A stretch of DNA of 64,000 nucleotides from the NCBI RefSeq assembly GCF_014635345.1, contig NZ_BMCU01000006.1, positions 1 through 64,000 of the forward strand, read 5' to 3'. The stretch comes from Rhodococcoides trifolii. Lineage in GTDB: Bacteria; Actinomycetota; Actinomycetes; Mycobacteriales; Mycobacteriaceae. The notes under the pieces are model-generated. The model was not told the DNA's origin. It saw nothing but the letters and a program-made list of their open reading frames with translations, and searched no databases. Positions within the stretch are counted from its first letter, which is position 1; each line of letters opens with the position of its first letter. The translations under genes and the position numbers were made by a program. Positions 26,810 to 36,893 of the stretch are shown in pieces.

Positions 26810-27206
26810 TCAAGGTAAACGCCGGGTACGACAGAACTGTTTATAACGAAAGCGTAACGATGAACTCGAGGGATTCCTCGAGTTCGGCCACCCCTGATCG
26901 GACCCCGGCCTGCGGTGATGATGGCTACTCACGAGTCACTTCGGTGTGCTCGACCACAACTTCACCGTCGCTACCAACGGGTAGCAGTAGGACGTCCGAC
27001 AAAACCTGAGGATTTCCTCATGATTTTGTGACATTCTGGGTCCACGCGATGACCACCACCGGCGGCGCTGCCGGTTGCCCAGACACCGCTTGCGGGCGAG
27101 GTGTGGTTCGTCGATCAGGTGAGCCGACATCACTGCAGCAACTGCCACGAGCACACCGCACAGCCCATCTCGCTACCGCGAGGTGCCAGGAGAGGAAATT
27201 CGACGA
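26810..27206 (+). other. Long non-coding leader/promoter region of fas
   Basis: About 400 bp without a convincing gene. It holds an AT-rich patch (TTTATAACG near 26840) and the palindrome at 26999-27029. Short open frames here lack family features and a ribosome site. The fas message probably starts within it. Confidence 0.6.
26999..27029 (+). promoter_or_regulatory. Palindrome upstream of fas, candidate FasR-type operator
   Basis: TGAGGA/TCCTCA (27007-27012, 27015-27020) with a 2-nt centre, flanked by ACAAAA (26999-27004) and TTTTGT (27024-27029). It lies about 180 bp upstream of the fas start. In mycobacteria the TetR-family activator FasR binds inverted repeats before fas-acpS; assigning this site to FasR is inference. 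Confidence 0.5.
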
Positions 27207-30200
27207 GTGACCATCAACGAGAGCACACCCCGAGGCCCCAAGTCGACGGACCGCACGGCCGCAGTCGCAGAGAGGATCGTCGACGGTGAGCCCTACGCGC
27301 TGGCGTTCGGCGGGCAGGGTGCGCCCTGGTTGGTCACCCTCGACGAGCTCACACGCGACTGTGCGTTGGAACCGCAGCTGACCGACCTGGTCAACGCCTC
27401 GGCTCGCCTGCTCGAACCTGTCGCCCAGGAACTGCTGGTCGTGCGCCCGCTCGGATTCGACCCGATCGCGTGGATGCTCGAAGCCGAGCTGGAAGACGAT
27501 ATGTCCGCCGGCCCCTCGGCCGCCGCGTTGGCGTCCGCAGCCGTCTCCATGCCGGGCGTGCTGTTGGCGCAGCTGGCCGCACTGCGGGCCCTCGCCGTTC
27601 AAGGACTCGACTACACCACGACGGCTCCCGTGGCCGTCATCGGACACTCTCAGGGTCTGCTCGCCGAGGCCGCTGTTGCCGACGCCGGGCGTAGCGACGC
27701 AGAAATGCTCGCCGTCGCCCAGCTCGTCGGTGCTGCCGCCGGCCTGGTCGGTCGTCGTCGCGGCCTGGTCGGCACCGGCGATCGCGCCCCGATGGTCGCC
27801 GTATCGAACGTCGATCCCGATCGGTTGCAGGCCGTGGTCGACGAGATCGCCGGATCGGACACCACGTCCAACGCCGTCCTCGCCATTCGCAACGGTCGCC
27901 GCCGCGTCGTGCTGACCGGTCCTTACGCCAAGATCGTGCGCATTCAGCAGCGGTGCGAGCAGATCGCCGACGACGAGAACCGCGAGCGCGACGCCAAGAA
28001 GCGTGGCGGATCCATCTTCTCCCCAGTTTTCGAACCGCTGGACGTCGAGGTCGGGTTCCATCACCCGTTGCTCGGTGAGGCAGTCGAGATCGTCGAGGCA
28101 TGGGCGTCGCGCTGTGGGCTCGATGCAGCCCGCGCACGCACACTCGCGCAGGGCATTCTCGTCGATCCCGTCGACTGGGTGGCAGCTGTCGACTCCGTCG
28201 TCGCGGCCGGTGCGTCATGGATTCTCGACCTCGGCCCGGGCGACTCGTTGACCCGGCTCACCGCGTCCAACGCCCGCGGACACGGTGTCGGTGTTGTTGC
28301 TGCGTCGACGCGCAGCGGCCACCGCAGCCTCTTGACCCCCGGTGCCGCACCCGAGGTGGAGCCGGCGTGGAGCACCTACACACCCACGCTCGTCGAACTG
28401 CCCGGCGGCAAGATCGGCGTCGAGACCACCTTCACCACCCTCACCGGACGCTCACCGATCCTGCTCGCAGGCATGACGCCGACCACCGTCGATCCCAAGA
28501 TCGTCGCCGCGGCAACGAACGCCGGCCACTGGGCCGAGCTCGCCGGTGGTGGACAGGTGACGGAAGAGATCTTCGCCGGCCACGTCGCCGAGCTGCAGAC
28601 TCTTCTCGAGCCCGGACGCAGCATCCAGTTCAACTCGCTCTTCCTCGATCCCTACCTCTGGAAGCTTCAGCTCGGCGGTAAGCGCCTCGTGCAGAAGGCA
28701 CGTACGGCCGGGGCCCCGTTCGACGGCGTCGTCGTCACCGCAGGCATCCCCGAACTCGACGAGGCAGTCGCCCTCATCGAGGAACTCACCGAGGTCGGCA
28801 TCAGCCACGTCTCGTTCAAGCCGGGCACCGTTGCGCAGATCCGCGCCGTCATCCGGATCGCGAACGAGGTGCCGGACTACCAGGTCAACATCCACATCGA
28901 GGGCGGCCGCGCGGGCGGTCACCACTCGTGGGAAGACCTCGATGATCTGCTGATCGCCACGTACGCCGAACTGCGTGCGCGGCCGAACATCGTCATCTGC
29001 GTCGGTGGCGGAATCGGAACACCCGAGCGCGCTGCCGACTACCTGACCGGCGCCTGGTCCGAGGCGGCCGGCTACCCGGCCATGCCGCTCGACGGCATCC
29101 TGGTCGGTACGGCCGCCATGGCGACGCTCGAGGCGACCACCTCACCCGAGGTCAAGCAGCTCCTCGTCGATACCCCGGGAACGCCGGACTGGGTCGGCGC
29201 GGGCACCGCGAACGGTGGAATGGCCTCGGGCCGAAGCCAACTCGGTGCCGACATCCACGAGATCGACAACGCCGCCTCACGCACCGGACGCCTCCTCGAC
29301 GAGGTCGCCGGCGACGAGGACGCAGTGTCGGATCGCCGCGCGGAAATCGTCGCGGCACTCGACGCCACTGCCAAGCCGTACTTCGGCGATGTGGCCGAGA
29401 TGACCTACGAGCAGTGGATCTCGCGCTACCTGCAGCTGGCGATCGGTGACGACCTCACTGGCAGCTCGCCCTGGCTCGACATCACCTGGCGTGTGCGATT
29501 CGGCGAGATGCTCCAGCGCGCAGAGGCGCGTCTGCACCCAATCGACAGCGGACCCATTCCGACGCTGTTCGACGACGTCGCCCTGCTCGAGCGGCCCGCG
29601 GATGCGCTGAACGCTCTGTTGGCGGCCTACCCGGATGCGACGTCCGTCGTTCTCCACCCGGCCGACATCCCGTTCTTCCTCACCCTCTGCAAGACGCCCG
29701 GCAAGCCGGTGAACTTCGTCCCCGTCGTCGACAAGGACGTGCGTCGCTGGTGGCGCAGTGACTCGCTGTGGCAGGCACACGATGCCCGCTACTCCGCCGA
29801 TCAGGTCTGCGTCATTCCCGGAACCGTCGCGGTCGCCGGTATCGATCGTCTGAACGAGCCCGTCGGCGATCTGCTGAACAGGTTCGAGAAGGCCACCGCG
29901 GATCGGCTTCTCGCGTCCGGCGCGGTCCCGACATCCATCGCCACCCGACGCCACCCCGCCGTCGCTCCGGGCCTGCTCGGTATCGTGCTGGCCGCTCCCG
30001 ACATCACGTGGGCGTCGCGTCTGGCGCCGAACCCGGTACGCAAGCTGGGCAAGACGTCCGAGTGGAGCGTCGAGTCCGATTCCGTTGCCTCGCATTCACG
30101 TACGGGGTCGACGCTCACCGTGCTCGATTCCGATCACGTGGAACTCGCCGTTCCGCTGTCGGCGCACAACCGGGTGACCATCCGAATCACGGTGCCTGCG

Positions 30201-33200
30201 TCGGCAATCGACGGCGGCGCGCCCCTCGTCACCGACACGGACGCCGAAGAAGCGATGTCCGCATTGCTCGGAGTTGCTGCAGGACAGTCGGTTCCCGAGG
30301 TAAAGAACGGTGCGGCCCGCGTCAACATCGCGTGGACTCCGGATCTCGTTCCCGACCACGCCGGCGTCACCGGCTCGGGTCTGCCCGCCTCGTTCGGCAC
30401 CGGTCACAGCGCCGTCCCGGACGTGCTGGTCGGTGCGTGCTGGCCCGCCGTCTTCGCCGTGCTCGGTGCCACCCGCACTGCCGACGGTGTCGGCGTGATC
30501 GAAGGCATGCTCGACCTGGTCCATCTCGATCACCGCATTGCCGTGACCGGCGAACTGCCGACGTACGCAAGCATTCTCGTGGTCAAGGCCGAGTCGGGCG
30601 AGGTCGTCGACACCGATCTCGGCCGCGTCGTCGAGGTCACCGTCACCATCGGCGCCATGCTCGGTGAGGGTCTCGACGCACCCGTGGTCGCCACGTTGGT
30701 CGAGCGTTTCGCCATTCGTGGACGCACCGGTTCGGGCGAGCTGACCGACCCGGACCGCGCAGGCGGATCGCTCACGGCAGCCGCGCAGGACACCCCGCGT
30801 CGTCGTCGCCGCGACACCACGATCGTCGCTCCCCGTCACATGGGTGCGTTCGCTCAGGTTTCCGGTGACCACAACCCGATCCACACCTCCGACGCCGCAG
30901 CCAAGTTGGCCGGTCTCGGATCGCCGATCGTGCACGGGATGTGGTTGTCCGCCGCCGCGCAGCAGACGGTCACCGCGATCGATCCGTCCGACACGAAGTC
31001 CCCGCCGCGCAAGCTCACGGCATGGACCGCACGCTTCCTCGGCATGGTGCGGCCCGGAGCCGAGATCGACGTGCGCGTCGACCGGACCGGTACCGACGCA
31101 GGTGCCGAGATCGTCGAGGTCTCCTGCAAGGTCGACGGTGACCTGGTCATGGTCGCAACCGGCCGCGTCGCCGCCCCCAGGACGGTCTACGCGTTCCCAG
31201 GTCAGGGGATCCAGCAGCCGGGAATGGGACTCGATGCCCGCGCTCGCTCGAAGGCCGCACGAGAGGTGTGGGAGCGTGCCGACAAGCACACTCGCGCAGC
31301 ACTCGGATTCTCCATTCTCGCTGTCGTGCGGGACAACCCGACCGAACTGCGTGCCCGCGGCACCGTCCACATGCACCCGGACGGTGTGCTGCACCTGACG
31401 CAGTTCACTCAGGTCGCCATGGCGGTCCTCGGTGTCGCGCAGGTTGCCGAACTCCGGGAAGCCGGTGCGTTCGTCGAGGATTCGTTCCTCGCCGGCCACT
31501 CCGTCGGTGAGTACAACGCACTCGCTGCCGTCGCCGGCGTACTTCCGCTCGAAGCGGTTCTCGAGGTGGTGTTCCAGCGCGGATCTGCCATGCACCAGTT
31601 GGTTCCGCGCGACAGCGCGGGCCGCAGCAACTACCGCATGGCTGCGATCCGACCGTCTCAGATGGGTCTGGCCGATGCCGACGTCGAAGCCTTCGTGGCG
31701 TCGATCGGTGAGCGGACAGGTGAATTCGTCCAGGTCGTCAACCTCAACCTGCGTGGCTCGCAATACGCCATCGCGGGAACCGTTGCCGGACTGAAGGAGA
31801 TGGAGACCGAGGTCGACAAGCGTCGACTCGACTACGGCGGCAAGCGCGCGTTCATTCTGGTTCCAGGAATCGACGTGCCGTTCCACTCGACCGTGCTGCG
31901 CGGCGGAGTCGACGACTTCCGTAAGCGTCTGCTCGATCTCCTCCCTGCCGAAATCGATCCGGCCATTCTCGTCGGCCGCTACATCCCGAACCTGGTTCCC
32001 AAGCCGTTCTCGCTGAACCGTGAATTCGCGCAGGAGATCGCCGATCTCGTTCCGTCGCAACCGCTTGCCGAGGTCTTGGCCGATTGGGACGACTGGGCCG
32101 CTCGCCCGGGTGACCTGTGCCGGGTCATCCTCACCGAGCTGCTGGCATGGCAGTTCGCCAGCCCGGTGCGTTGGATCGAGACTCAGGATCTGCTGTTCGC
32201 CGACGAGGCCGACGGTGGTCTGGGCGTCGAGCGCTTCGTCGAGGTCGGTCTCGGATCGGTGCCGACGGTGGCAAACCTGGCCGCTCAGACACTGAAACTG
32301 CCGGGCCGCGTGGGTCATCCGATCGAGGTGCTCAACATCGAGCGTGAAGCGTCGATCGTGTTCAGCACGGACACCGACCCGGAACCGGTCGAAGACGAGC
32401 CGGCGGAGACCGCCGCGGCTGATCCAGCCGCTGCGCCCGCCGCGTCGGCTCCGGCTCCTGCGGCCGCCCCCGCATCGGCTCCGGCCGGTGCTCCGCGTCC
32501 GGACGACCTTGCTTTCACCGCCTCCGACGCCACAACCATCTTGATCGGTCTGTGGACCAAGTTGCGCCTCGATCAGATCGGCCCCGCCGACACGATCGAA
32601 GCGCTGTGCGACGGTGTGTCCTCACGCCGTAACCAGCTGCTCGTCGACCTCGGTTCCGAGCTCGCGCTCGGCGCCATCGACGGAGCAGCCGATGCCGACA
32701 TGGGAGCCCTCGCCGGCACGGTCGACAAGCTCGCCCGCACCTACCGTCCCTTCGGTCCGGTGCTCAGCGATTCGGTGAACGACCACCTGCGCAAGGTGTT
32801 CGGCCCGTCGGGTCGTCGCCCCGGATCGATCGCGGAGCGCGTGACCAAGGTGTGGCAGCTCGGCGACGGGTGGGCACACCACGTCACCGCCGAGGTCGCC
32901 CTCGGCACACGTGACGGATCGTCCGTGCGTGGCGGGTCGCTCGGCGGACTGCACGAAGGTCCGATCGCGGACGGAGCCGCAGTCGACGCTCTCGTCGACT
33001 CGGCCGTCTCCGCAGTGGGCCTGCGTCGTGGGATCCAGGTCGCCATGCCGTCCACCGGTGGTGGCGGCGGTGGCACCGTCGACGCAGCCGCTCTCGGCGA
33101 GTTCACCGAGAACATCACCGGACGCTCCGGCGTCCTTGCCTCGGCGGCACGACTGGTGCTCGAGCAGCTCGGTTTCGCCGACCAGGTCTCGCTTCCCGTC

Positions 33201-36200
33201 GCCGACGGATCCGAAGCCGAACTCGTGGACCTCGTGTCGACCGAGCTCGGATCGGACTGGCCGCGTCTGGTCGCCCCGTCCTTCGACTACAAGCGCGCGG
33301 TGTTGCTCGACGACCGGTGGGCCACCGCCCGTGAGGATCTCGCGCGGCTGTGGATCGGTGACGAGCGTGCACAGGCGCTTGCCGTGACGGCCTTCGCCGG
33401 TGCGGGCGATGCGGTTGCGGCGCAGGCACAGTGGTGGCAGGACAAGGCAACGGCCTCGGGCCTCGACAGCCTGGCGCAGACCTACGGAGCCATCGCATCC
33501 GCGGCCGGCGTGGCTGACGAGGCCGGCGAATACGCCGGTGAAGTCGCCGTCGTGACCGGAGCCAGCAAGGGCTCGATCGCTGCTGCAGTCACCGGCAAGC
33601 TTCTCGCCGGTGGAGCGACCGTCTTCCTCACGACGTCACGTCTCGATCAGCAGCGGCTCGGCTTCTACCGGGATCTGTACCGCAGCAACGCTCGAGCGGG
33701 TGCGGCACTGTGGGTGGTTCCGGCCAACATGGCGTCGTACACGGATGTGGACGCACTCATCGAGTGGATCGGCAACGAGCAGATCGACAGTGCCGGTGGC
33801 GCAAAGACTCTGGTCAAGCCGGCGATCACCCCGACAATGCTCTTCCCGTTCGCGGCTCCTCGCGTGCAGGGCGAACTGTCGGACGCCGGCTCGCGTGCCG
33901 AAATGGAAATGCGCGTGCTGCTCTGGTCGGTCGAGCGTCTCATCGCCGGTCTGTCCCAGATCGGGTACGACCGCGACGTCGACACCCGCCTGCACGTCGT
34001 ACTTCCGGGTTCGCCGAACCGCGGAATGTTCGGTGGCGACGGCGCTTACGGCGAGTCCAAGGCCGCCCTCGACGCAATCGTGAACCGCTGGAAGGCGGAA
34101 CGCACCTGGGCCGAGCGAGTCACTCTGGTGCACGCCCGCATCGGGTGGGTTCGTGGAACCGGCCTGATGGGTCACAACGATCCTGTCGCCAAGGCCGCGG
34201 AAGCAGCCGGTGTGCGTACCTGGTCGACGCAGGAGATGGCGGAACAGCTTCTCGCCACCTGTGATTCGGCCTCGAAGGAGTCGGCGGTGACTGCTCCGAT
34301 CGAGATCGACCTGACCGGGGGACTGGCCGAAGCCGGACTCGATCTCGGGGCGCTCGCGAAGGAGGCGGCCGAGGCCGCCGCCGTCGACGAGGTCATCGAG
34401 GAGCTCGAAGCCACGATCGCCGCTCTGCCGGCACCGCCGCGACTGACCGAGGAACTCCCCGCTCCGGCGTGGAACCCGGTCGACGTGGATCCGTCGGAAC
34501 TCGTCGTCATCGTCGGTACCGGTGAGCTCGGCCCCTACGGCAGCGCGCGTACGCGCTTCGAGATGGAGGTCGACGAAAGGCTCTCGGCAGCAGGCGTTCT
34601 GGAGCTCGCGTGGAACACCGGCCTGGTGGTGTGGGAGCAGGATCCCAAGCCGGGTTGGTACGACGTCGAGTCGGGTGACCTGGTGCCCGAGGCCGAGATC
34701 GCGGAGCGCTACCACGACACCGTGGTGGAGCGGTGCGGTATCCGCCGGTACGAGGACGACGGCGCAATGGTGAACAACAGTGCGCCGCTCATGACCTCGG
34801 TGTTCCTGGACAACGACCTCACGTTCGTCGTCAGCAGCGAAGCCGAAGCACGGGCGTTCGTCGGCGCAGATTCCGAGAAGACGGTGATCACGCAGGCGGC
34901 CGACAGCGGTGACTGGCAGGTGACCCGTAAGGCGGGCACCGAGATTCGCGTTCCGCGTCAGATGAAACTGACGAGGACCGTCGGTGGTCAGATTCCGACC
35001 GGCTTCGACCCGACCAAGTGGGGCATCTCGCCCGACATGGCCAGCTCCGTCGACCGTGTCGCGCTGTGGAACATCGTCTGCACCGTCGACGCGTTCATCA
35101 CGTCCGGGTTCAACCCGTCCGAGCTGATGCGGTGGACCCACCCCTCCCTCGTGGCCAACACGCAGGGAACGGGCATGGGCGGCATGGAGTCGATGCGCTC
35201 GCTGTACATCGACACTCTGCTCGGCGACGCCAGGGCGAACGACATCCTGCAGGAGGCCCTGCCGAACGTCGTTGCAGCCCACGTGGTTCAGTCCTACGTC
35301 GGTAGCTACGGCGCGATGGTTCACCCCGTCGCCGCCTGCGCCACCGCGGCGGTCTCGGTGGAGGAAGGCGTCGACAAGATTCGACTCGGCAAGGCCACGT
35401 TCGTGGTCGCCGGCGGGTTCGACGACCTCAGCACCGAAGGCATCATCGGCTTCGGTGACATGTCGGCCACCGCCGACTCGGCGTCGATGCACGCCAAGGG
35501 CATCGACGATCGACGGTTCTCACGGGCCAACGACCGCCGACGCGGCGGATTCGTCGAATCGCACGGCGGCGGAACAATTTTGCTGGCGCGCGGCGACCTG
35601 GCACTCGAGATGGGTCTTCCCGTCCTCGGTGTGGTCGGGTGGGCACAGTCCTTCGGTGACGGCGTCCACACGTCGATCCCCGCTCCCGGACTCGGCGCGC
35701 TCGGCGTCGGCCGCGGTGGCCGCGACTCGGCACTCGCCCTGTCGCTCGCCGCACTCGGTGTCTCCGCAGACGACATCGCGGTGGTCTCGAAGCACGACAC
35801 GTCCACGGCAGCAAACGATCCCAACGAAGCGGAGCTGCACACCAGACTGGCGAAGGCGCTGGGGCGCTCGGACGGCAACCCGCTGTTCGTCGTGTCGCAG
35901 AAGTCGCTCACCGGACACTCGAAGGGTGGAGCGGCAGCGTTCCAGCTGATCGGGTTGTGCCAGGTGCTGGCACAGGGAGTGATCCCGCCGAACCGCAGTC
36001 TCGACTGTGTCGACGACAAGATGACCGAGTTCGGTCACCTCGTCTGGGCCCGTGACCCGCTGCGCTTCGGCGAGCGTCTGCCGCTCAAGGCCGGTCTGCT
36101 GACCAGCCTCGGCTTCGGACACGTCTCCGGGCTCATCGCTCTGGTGCACCCGCAGGCCTTCATCGAGGCCATCCCGCAGGAACGTCGCGAGCAGTACCTG

Positions 36201-36419
36201 GCGACGGCTCGTGAGCGCAAGATTGCGGGGCAGCGTCGACTGGTGTCGGCGATGTGTGGCGGAGACGCCCTGTACGAACGGCCGGAGGATCGGCGTCTCG
36301 GACACGAGGGTGCCTCTTCGGACACGAAGCACCAGCTCGAAGTCGACCTGTTGCTCAGCGAAGATGCAAGACTCGGCGCCGACGACGTTTACCGCAGCAA
36401 CACACCGGGGTGCAAATGA
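27207..36419 (+). CDS. fas: Type I fatty acid synthase
   Basis: 3070 aa, one chain carrying every activity for de novo C16-C26 acyl-CoA synthesis. Order: acyltransferase (S148 in GHSQG), enoyl reductase (from about 418, LLAGMTPTTVDPKIV), MaoC-type dehydratase (GDHNPIH near 1222, HGMWLSAAAQ), malonyl/palmitoyl transferase (YAFPGQGIQ; S1432 in GHSVGEY), an Ala/Pro linker (about 1725-1765), ACP (GVSSRRNQLLVDLG, phosphopantetheine Ser 1805 or 1806), ketoreductase (VTGASKGS near 2115) and ketosynthase (C2711 in ACATAAVS; SKHDTST; SLTGHSKGG). No module is broken. The GTG at 27207 has AGGAGAGGAA upstream. The TGA overlaps acpS by 4 bp. Supplies substrates for phospholipid and mycolate synthesis. Confidence 0.98.
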   Translation: MTINESTPRGPKSTDRTAAVAERIVDGEPYALAFGGQGAPWLVTLDELTRDCALEPQLTDLVNASARLLEPVAQELLVVRPLGFDPIAWMLEAELEDDMSAGPSAAALASAAVSMPGVLLAQLAALRALAVQGLDYTTTAPVAVIGHSQGLLAEAAVADAGRSDAEMLAVAQLVGAAAGLVGRRRGLVGTGDRAPMVAVSNVDPDRLQAVVDEIAGSDTTSNAVLAIRNGRRRVVLTGPYAKIVRIQQRCEQIADDENRERDAKKRGGSIFSPVFEPLDVEVGFHHPLLGEAVEIVEAWASRCGLDAARARTLAQGILVDPVDWVAAVDSVVAAGASWILDLGPGDSLTRLTASNARGHGVGVVAASTRSGHRSLLTPGAAPEVEPAWSTYTPTLVELPGGKIGVETTFTTLTGRSPILLAGMTPTTVDPKIVAAATNAGHWAELAGGGQVTEEIFAGHVAELQTLLEPGRSIQFNSLFLDPYLWKLQLGGKRLVQKARTAGAPFDGVVVTAGIPELDEAVALIEELTEVGISHVSFKPGTVAQIRAVIRIANEVPDYQVNIHIEGGRAGGHHSWEDLDDLLIATYAELRARPNIVICVGGGIGTPERAADYLTGAWSEAAGYPAMPLDGILVGTAAMATLEATTSPEVKQLLVDTPGTPDWVGAGTANGGMASGRSQLGADIHEIDNAASRTGRLLDEVAGDEDAVSDRRAEIVAALDATAKPYFGDVAEMTYEQWISRYLQLAIGDDLTGSSPWLDITWRVRFGEMLQRAEARLHPIDSGPIPTLFDDVALLERPADALNALLAAYPDATSVVLHPADIPFFLTLCKTPGKPVNFVPVVDKDVRRWWRSDSLWQAHDARYSADQVCVIPGTVAVAGIDRLNEPVGDLLNRFEKATADRLLASGAVPTSIATRRHPAVAPGLLGIVLAAPDITWASRLAPNPVRKLGKTSEWSVESDSVASHSRTGSTLTVLDSDHVELAVPLSAHNRVTIRITVPASAIDGGAPLVTDTDAEEAMSALLGVAAGQSVPEVKNGAARVNIAWTPDLVPDHAGVTGSGLPASFGTGHSAVPDVLVGACWPAVFAVLGATRTADGVGVIEGMLDLVHLDHRIAVTGELPTYASILVVKAESGEVVDTDLGRVVEVTVTIGAMLGEGLDAPVVATLVERFAIRGRTGSGELTDPDRAGGSLTAAAQDTPRRRRRDTTIVAPRHMGAFAQVSGDHNPIHTSDAAAKLAGLGSPIVHGMWLSAAAQQTVTAIDPSDTKSPPRKLTAWTARFLGMVRPGAEIDVRVDRTGTDAGAEIVEVSCKVDGDLVMVATGRVAAPRTVYAFPGQGIQQPGMGLDARARSKAAREVWERADKHTRAALGFSILAVVRDNPTELRARGTVHMHPDGVLHLTQFTQVAMAVLGVAQVAELREAGAFVEDSFLAGHSVGEYNALAAVAGVLPLEAVLEVVFQRGSAMHQLVPRDSAGRSNYRMAAIRPSQMGLADADVEAFVASIGERTGEFVQVVNLNLRGSQYAIAGTVAGLKEMETEVDKRRLDYGGKRAFILVPGIDVPFHSTVLRGGVDDFRKRLLDLLPAEIDPAILVGRYIPNLVPKPFSLNREFAQEIADLVPSQPLAEVLADWDDWAARPGDLCRVILTELLAWQFASPVRWIETQDLLFADEADGGLGVERFVEVGLGSVPTVANLAAQTLKLPGRVGHPIEVLNIEREASIVFSTDTDPEPVEDEPAETAAADPAAAPAASAPAPAAAPASAPAGAPRPDDLAFTASDATTILIGLWTKLRLDQIGPADTIEALCDGVSSRRNQLLVDLGSELALGAIDGAADADMGALAGTVDKLARTYRPFGPVLSDSVNDHLRKVFGPSGRRPGSIAERVTKVWQLGDGWAHHVTAEVALGTRDGSSVRGGSLGGLHEGPIADGAAVDALVDSAVSAVGLRRGIQVAMPSTGGGGGGTVDAAALGEFTENITGRSGVLASAARLVLEQLGFADQVSLPVADGSEAELVDLVSTELGSDWPRLVAPSFDYKRAVLLDDRWATAREDLARLWIGDERAQALAVTAFAGAGDAVAAQAQWWQDKATASGLDSLAQTYGAIASAAGVADEAGEYAGEVAVVTGASKGSIAAAVTGKLLAGGATVFLTTSRLDQQRLGFYRDLYRSNARAGAALWVVPANMASYTDVDALIEWIGNEQIDSAGGAKTLVKPAITPTMLFPFAAPRVQGELSDAGSRAEMEMRVLLWSVERLIAGLSQIGYDRDVDTRLHVVLPGSPNRGMFGGDGAYGESKAALDAIVNRWKAERTWAERVTLVHARIGWVRGTGLMGHNDPVAKAAEAAGVRTWSTQEMAEQLLATCDSASKESAVTAPIEIDLTGGLAEAGLDLGALAKEAAEAAAVDEVIEELEATIAALPAPPRLTEELPAPAWNPVDVDPSELVVIVGTGELGPYGSARTRFEMEVDERLSAAGVLELAWNTGLVVWEQDPKPGWYDVESGDLVPEAEIAERYHDTVVERCGIRRYEDDGAMVNNSAPLMTSVFLDNDLTFVVSSEAEARAFVGADSEKTVITQAADSGDWQVTRKAGTEIRVPRQMKLTRTVGGQIPTGFDPTKWGISPDMASSVDRVALWNIVCTVDAFITSGFNPSELMRWTHPSLVANTQGTGMGGMESMRSLYIDTLLGDARANDILQEALPNVVAAHVVQSYVGSYGAMVHPVAACATAAVSVEEGVDKIRLGKATFVVAGGFDDLSTEGIIGFGDMSATADSASMHAKGIDDRRFSRANDRRRGGFVESHGGGTILLARGDLALEMGLPVLGVVGWAQSFGDGVHTSIPAPGLGALGVGRGGRDSALALSLAALGVSADDIAVVSKHDTSTAANDPNEAELHTRLAKALGRSDGNPLFVVSQKSLTGHSKGGAAAFQLIGLCQVLAQGVIPPNRSLDCVDDKMTEFGHLVWARDPLRFGERLPLKAGLLTSLGFGHVSGLIALVHPQAFIEAIPQERREQYLATARERKIAGQRRLVSAMCGGDALYERPEDRRLGHEGASSDTKHQLEVDLLLSEDARLGADDVYRSNTPGCK

Positions 36420-36808
36420 GCATATTGGGAGTCGGTTTCGATCTGGTCAACGTGACCCAGTTCGCCGAGCAGATGGAAAAAATCGGAACCACCATGGTTC
36501 GCGACAGCTTCACCGCAGGTGAACGACGGCATGCGTCGACCAAGAGTGCCGAGCCGGCTCGGCACTACGCGGCTCGGTGGGCGGCGAAGGAAGCGGTGCT
36601 GAAGGCTTGGGCATCGTCGCGCTTCGCGCGGCCTCCGCAGATCGGTGACAACCCGTATCCGCTCATCGAGGTCGTCAACGATGCGTGGGGTCGGCCGTCG
36701 ATCAAGCTGCACGGTATGGCTGCGGAATTCCTGCCGACGGTCAAGATCCACCTGTCACTGACACATGACGGTGACATGGCTGCCGCGGTGGCGATCCTGG
36801 AGGACTAG
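36416..36808 (+). CDS. acpS: Holo-ACP synthase (4'-phosphopantetheinyl transferase)
   Basis: 130 aa. It transfers phosphopantetheine from CoA to the ACP domain of Fas. The magnesium-binding D9 is in GVGFDLVNV, and E59 in RWAAKEAVLKAW. The ATG at 36416 overlaps the fas stop (ATGA), so enzyme and target are translationally coupled, as in Rv2524c-Rv2523c. A long hairpin follows at 36827. Confidence 0.96.
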   Translation: MSILGVGFDLVNVTQFAEQMEKIGTTMVRDSFTAGERRHASTKSAEPARHYAARWAAKEAVLKAWASSRFARPPQIGDNPYPLIEVVNDAWGRPSIKLHGMAAEFLPTVKIHLSLTHDGDMAAAVAILED

Positions 36809-36826
36809 TTCCCCCGTGTTCTCTCC

Positions 36827-36877
36827 GAGTGAGGGGCACCCCGATGTCGATGGATCGACTCGGGGTGCCCCTCACTC
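36827..36877. terminator. Strong bidirectional terminator between acpS and TetR
   Basis: An 18-bp perfect stem (36827-36844 with 36860-36877) encloses a further 5-bp stem (36846-36850 with 36855-36859). It lies 18 nt after the acpS stop and 16 nt from the end of the convergent TetR gene. Confidence 0.9.
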
Positions 36878-36893
36878 GTTTACGGGGAGGTGA

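Noticed and set aside
26767..27154. Small open frames in the fas leader (both strands)
   Set aside because: No ribosome site, no family-like sequence, and they overlap the SOS palindrome and the regulatory palindrome.
30096..32318. 740-aa open frame on the - strand
   Set aside because: Antisense to the fas coding region, where every domain motif reads on the + strand.
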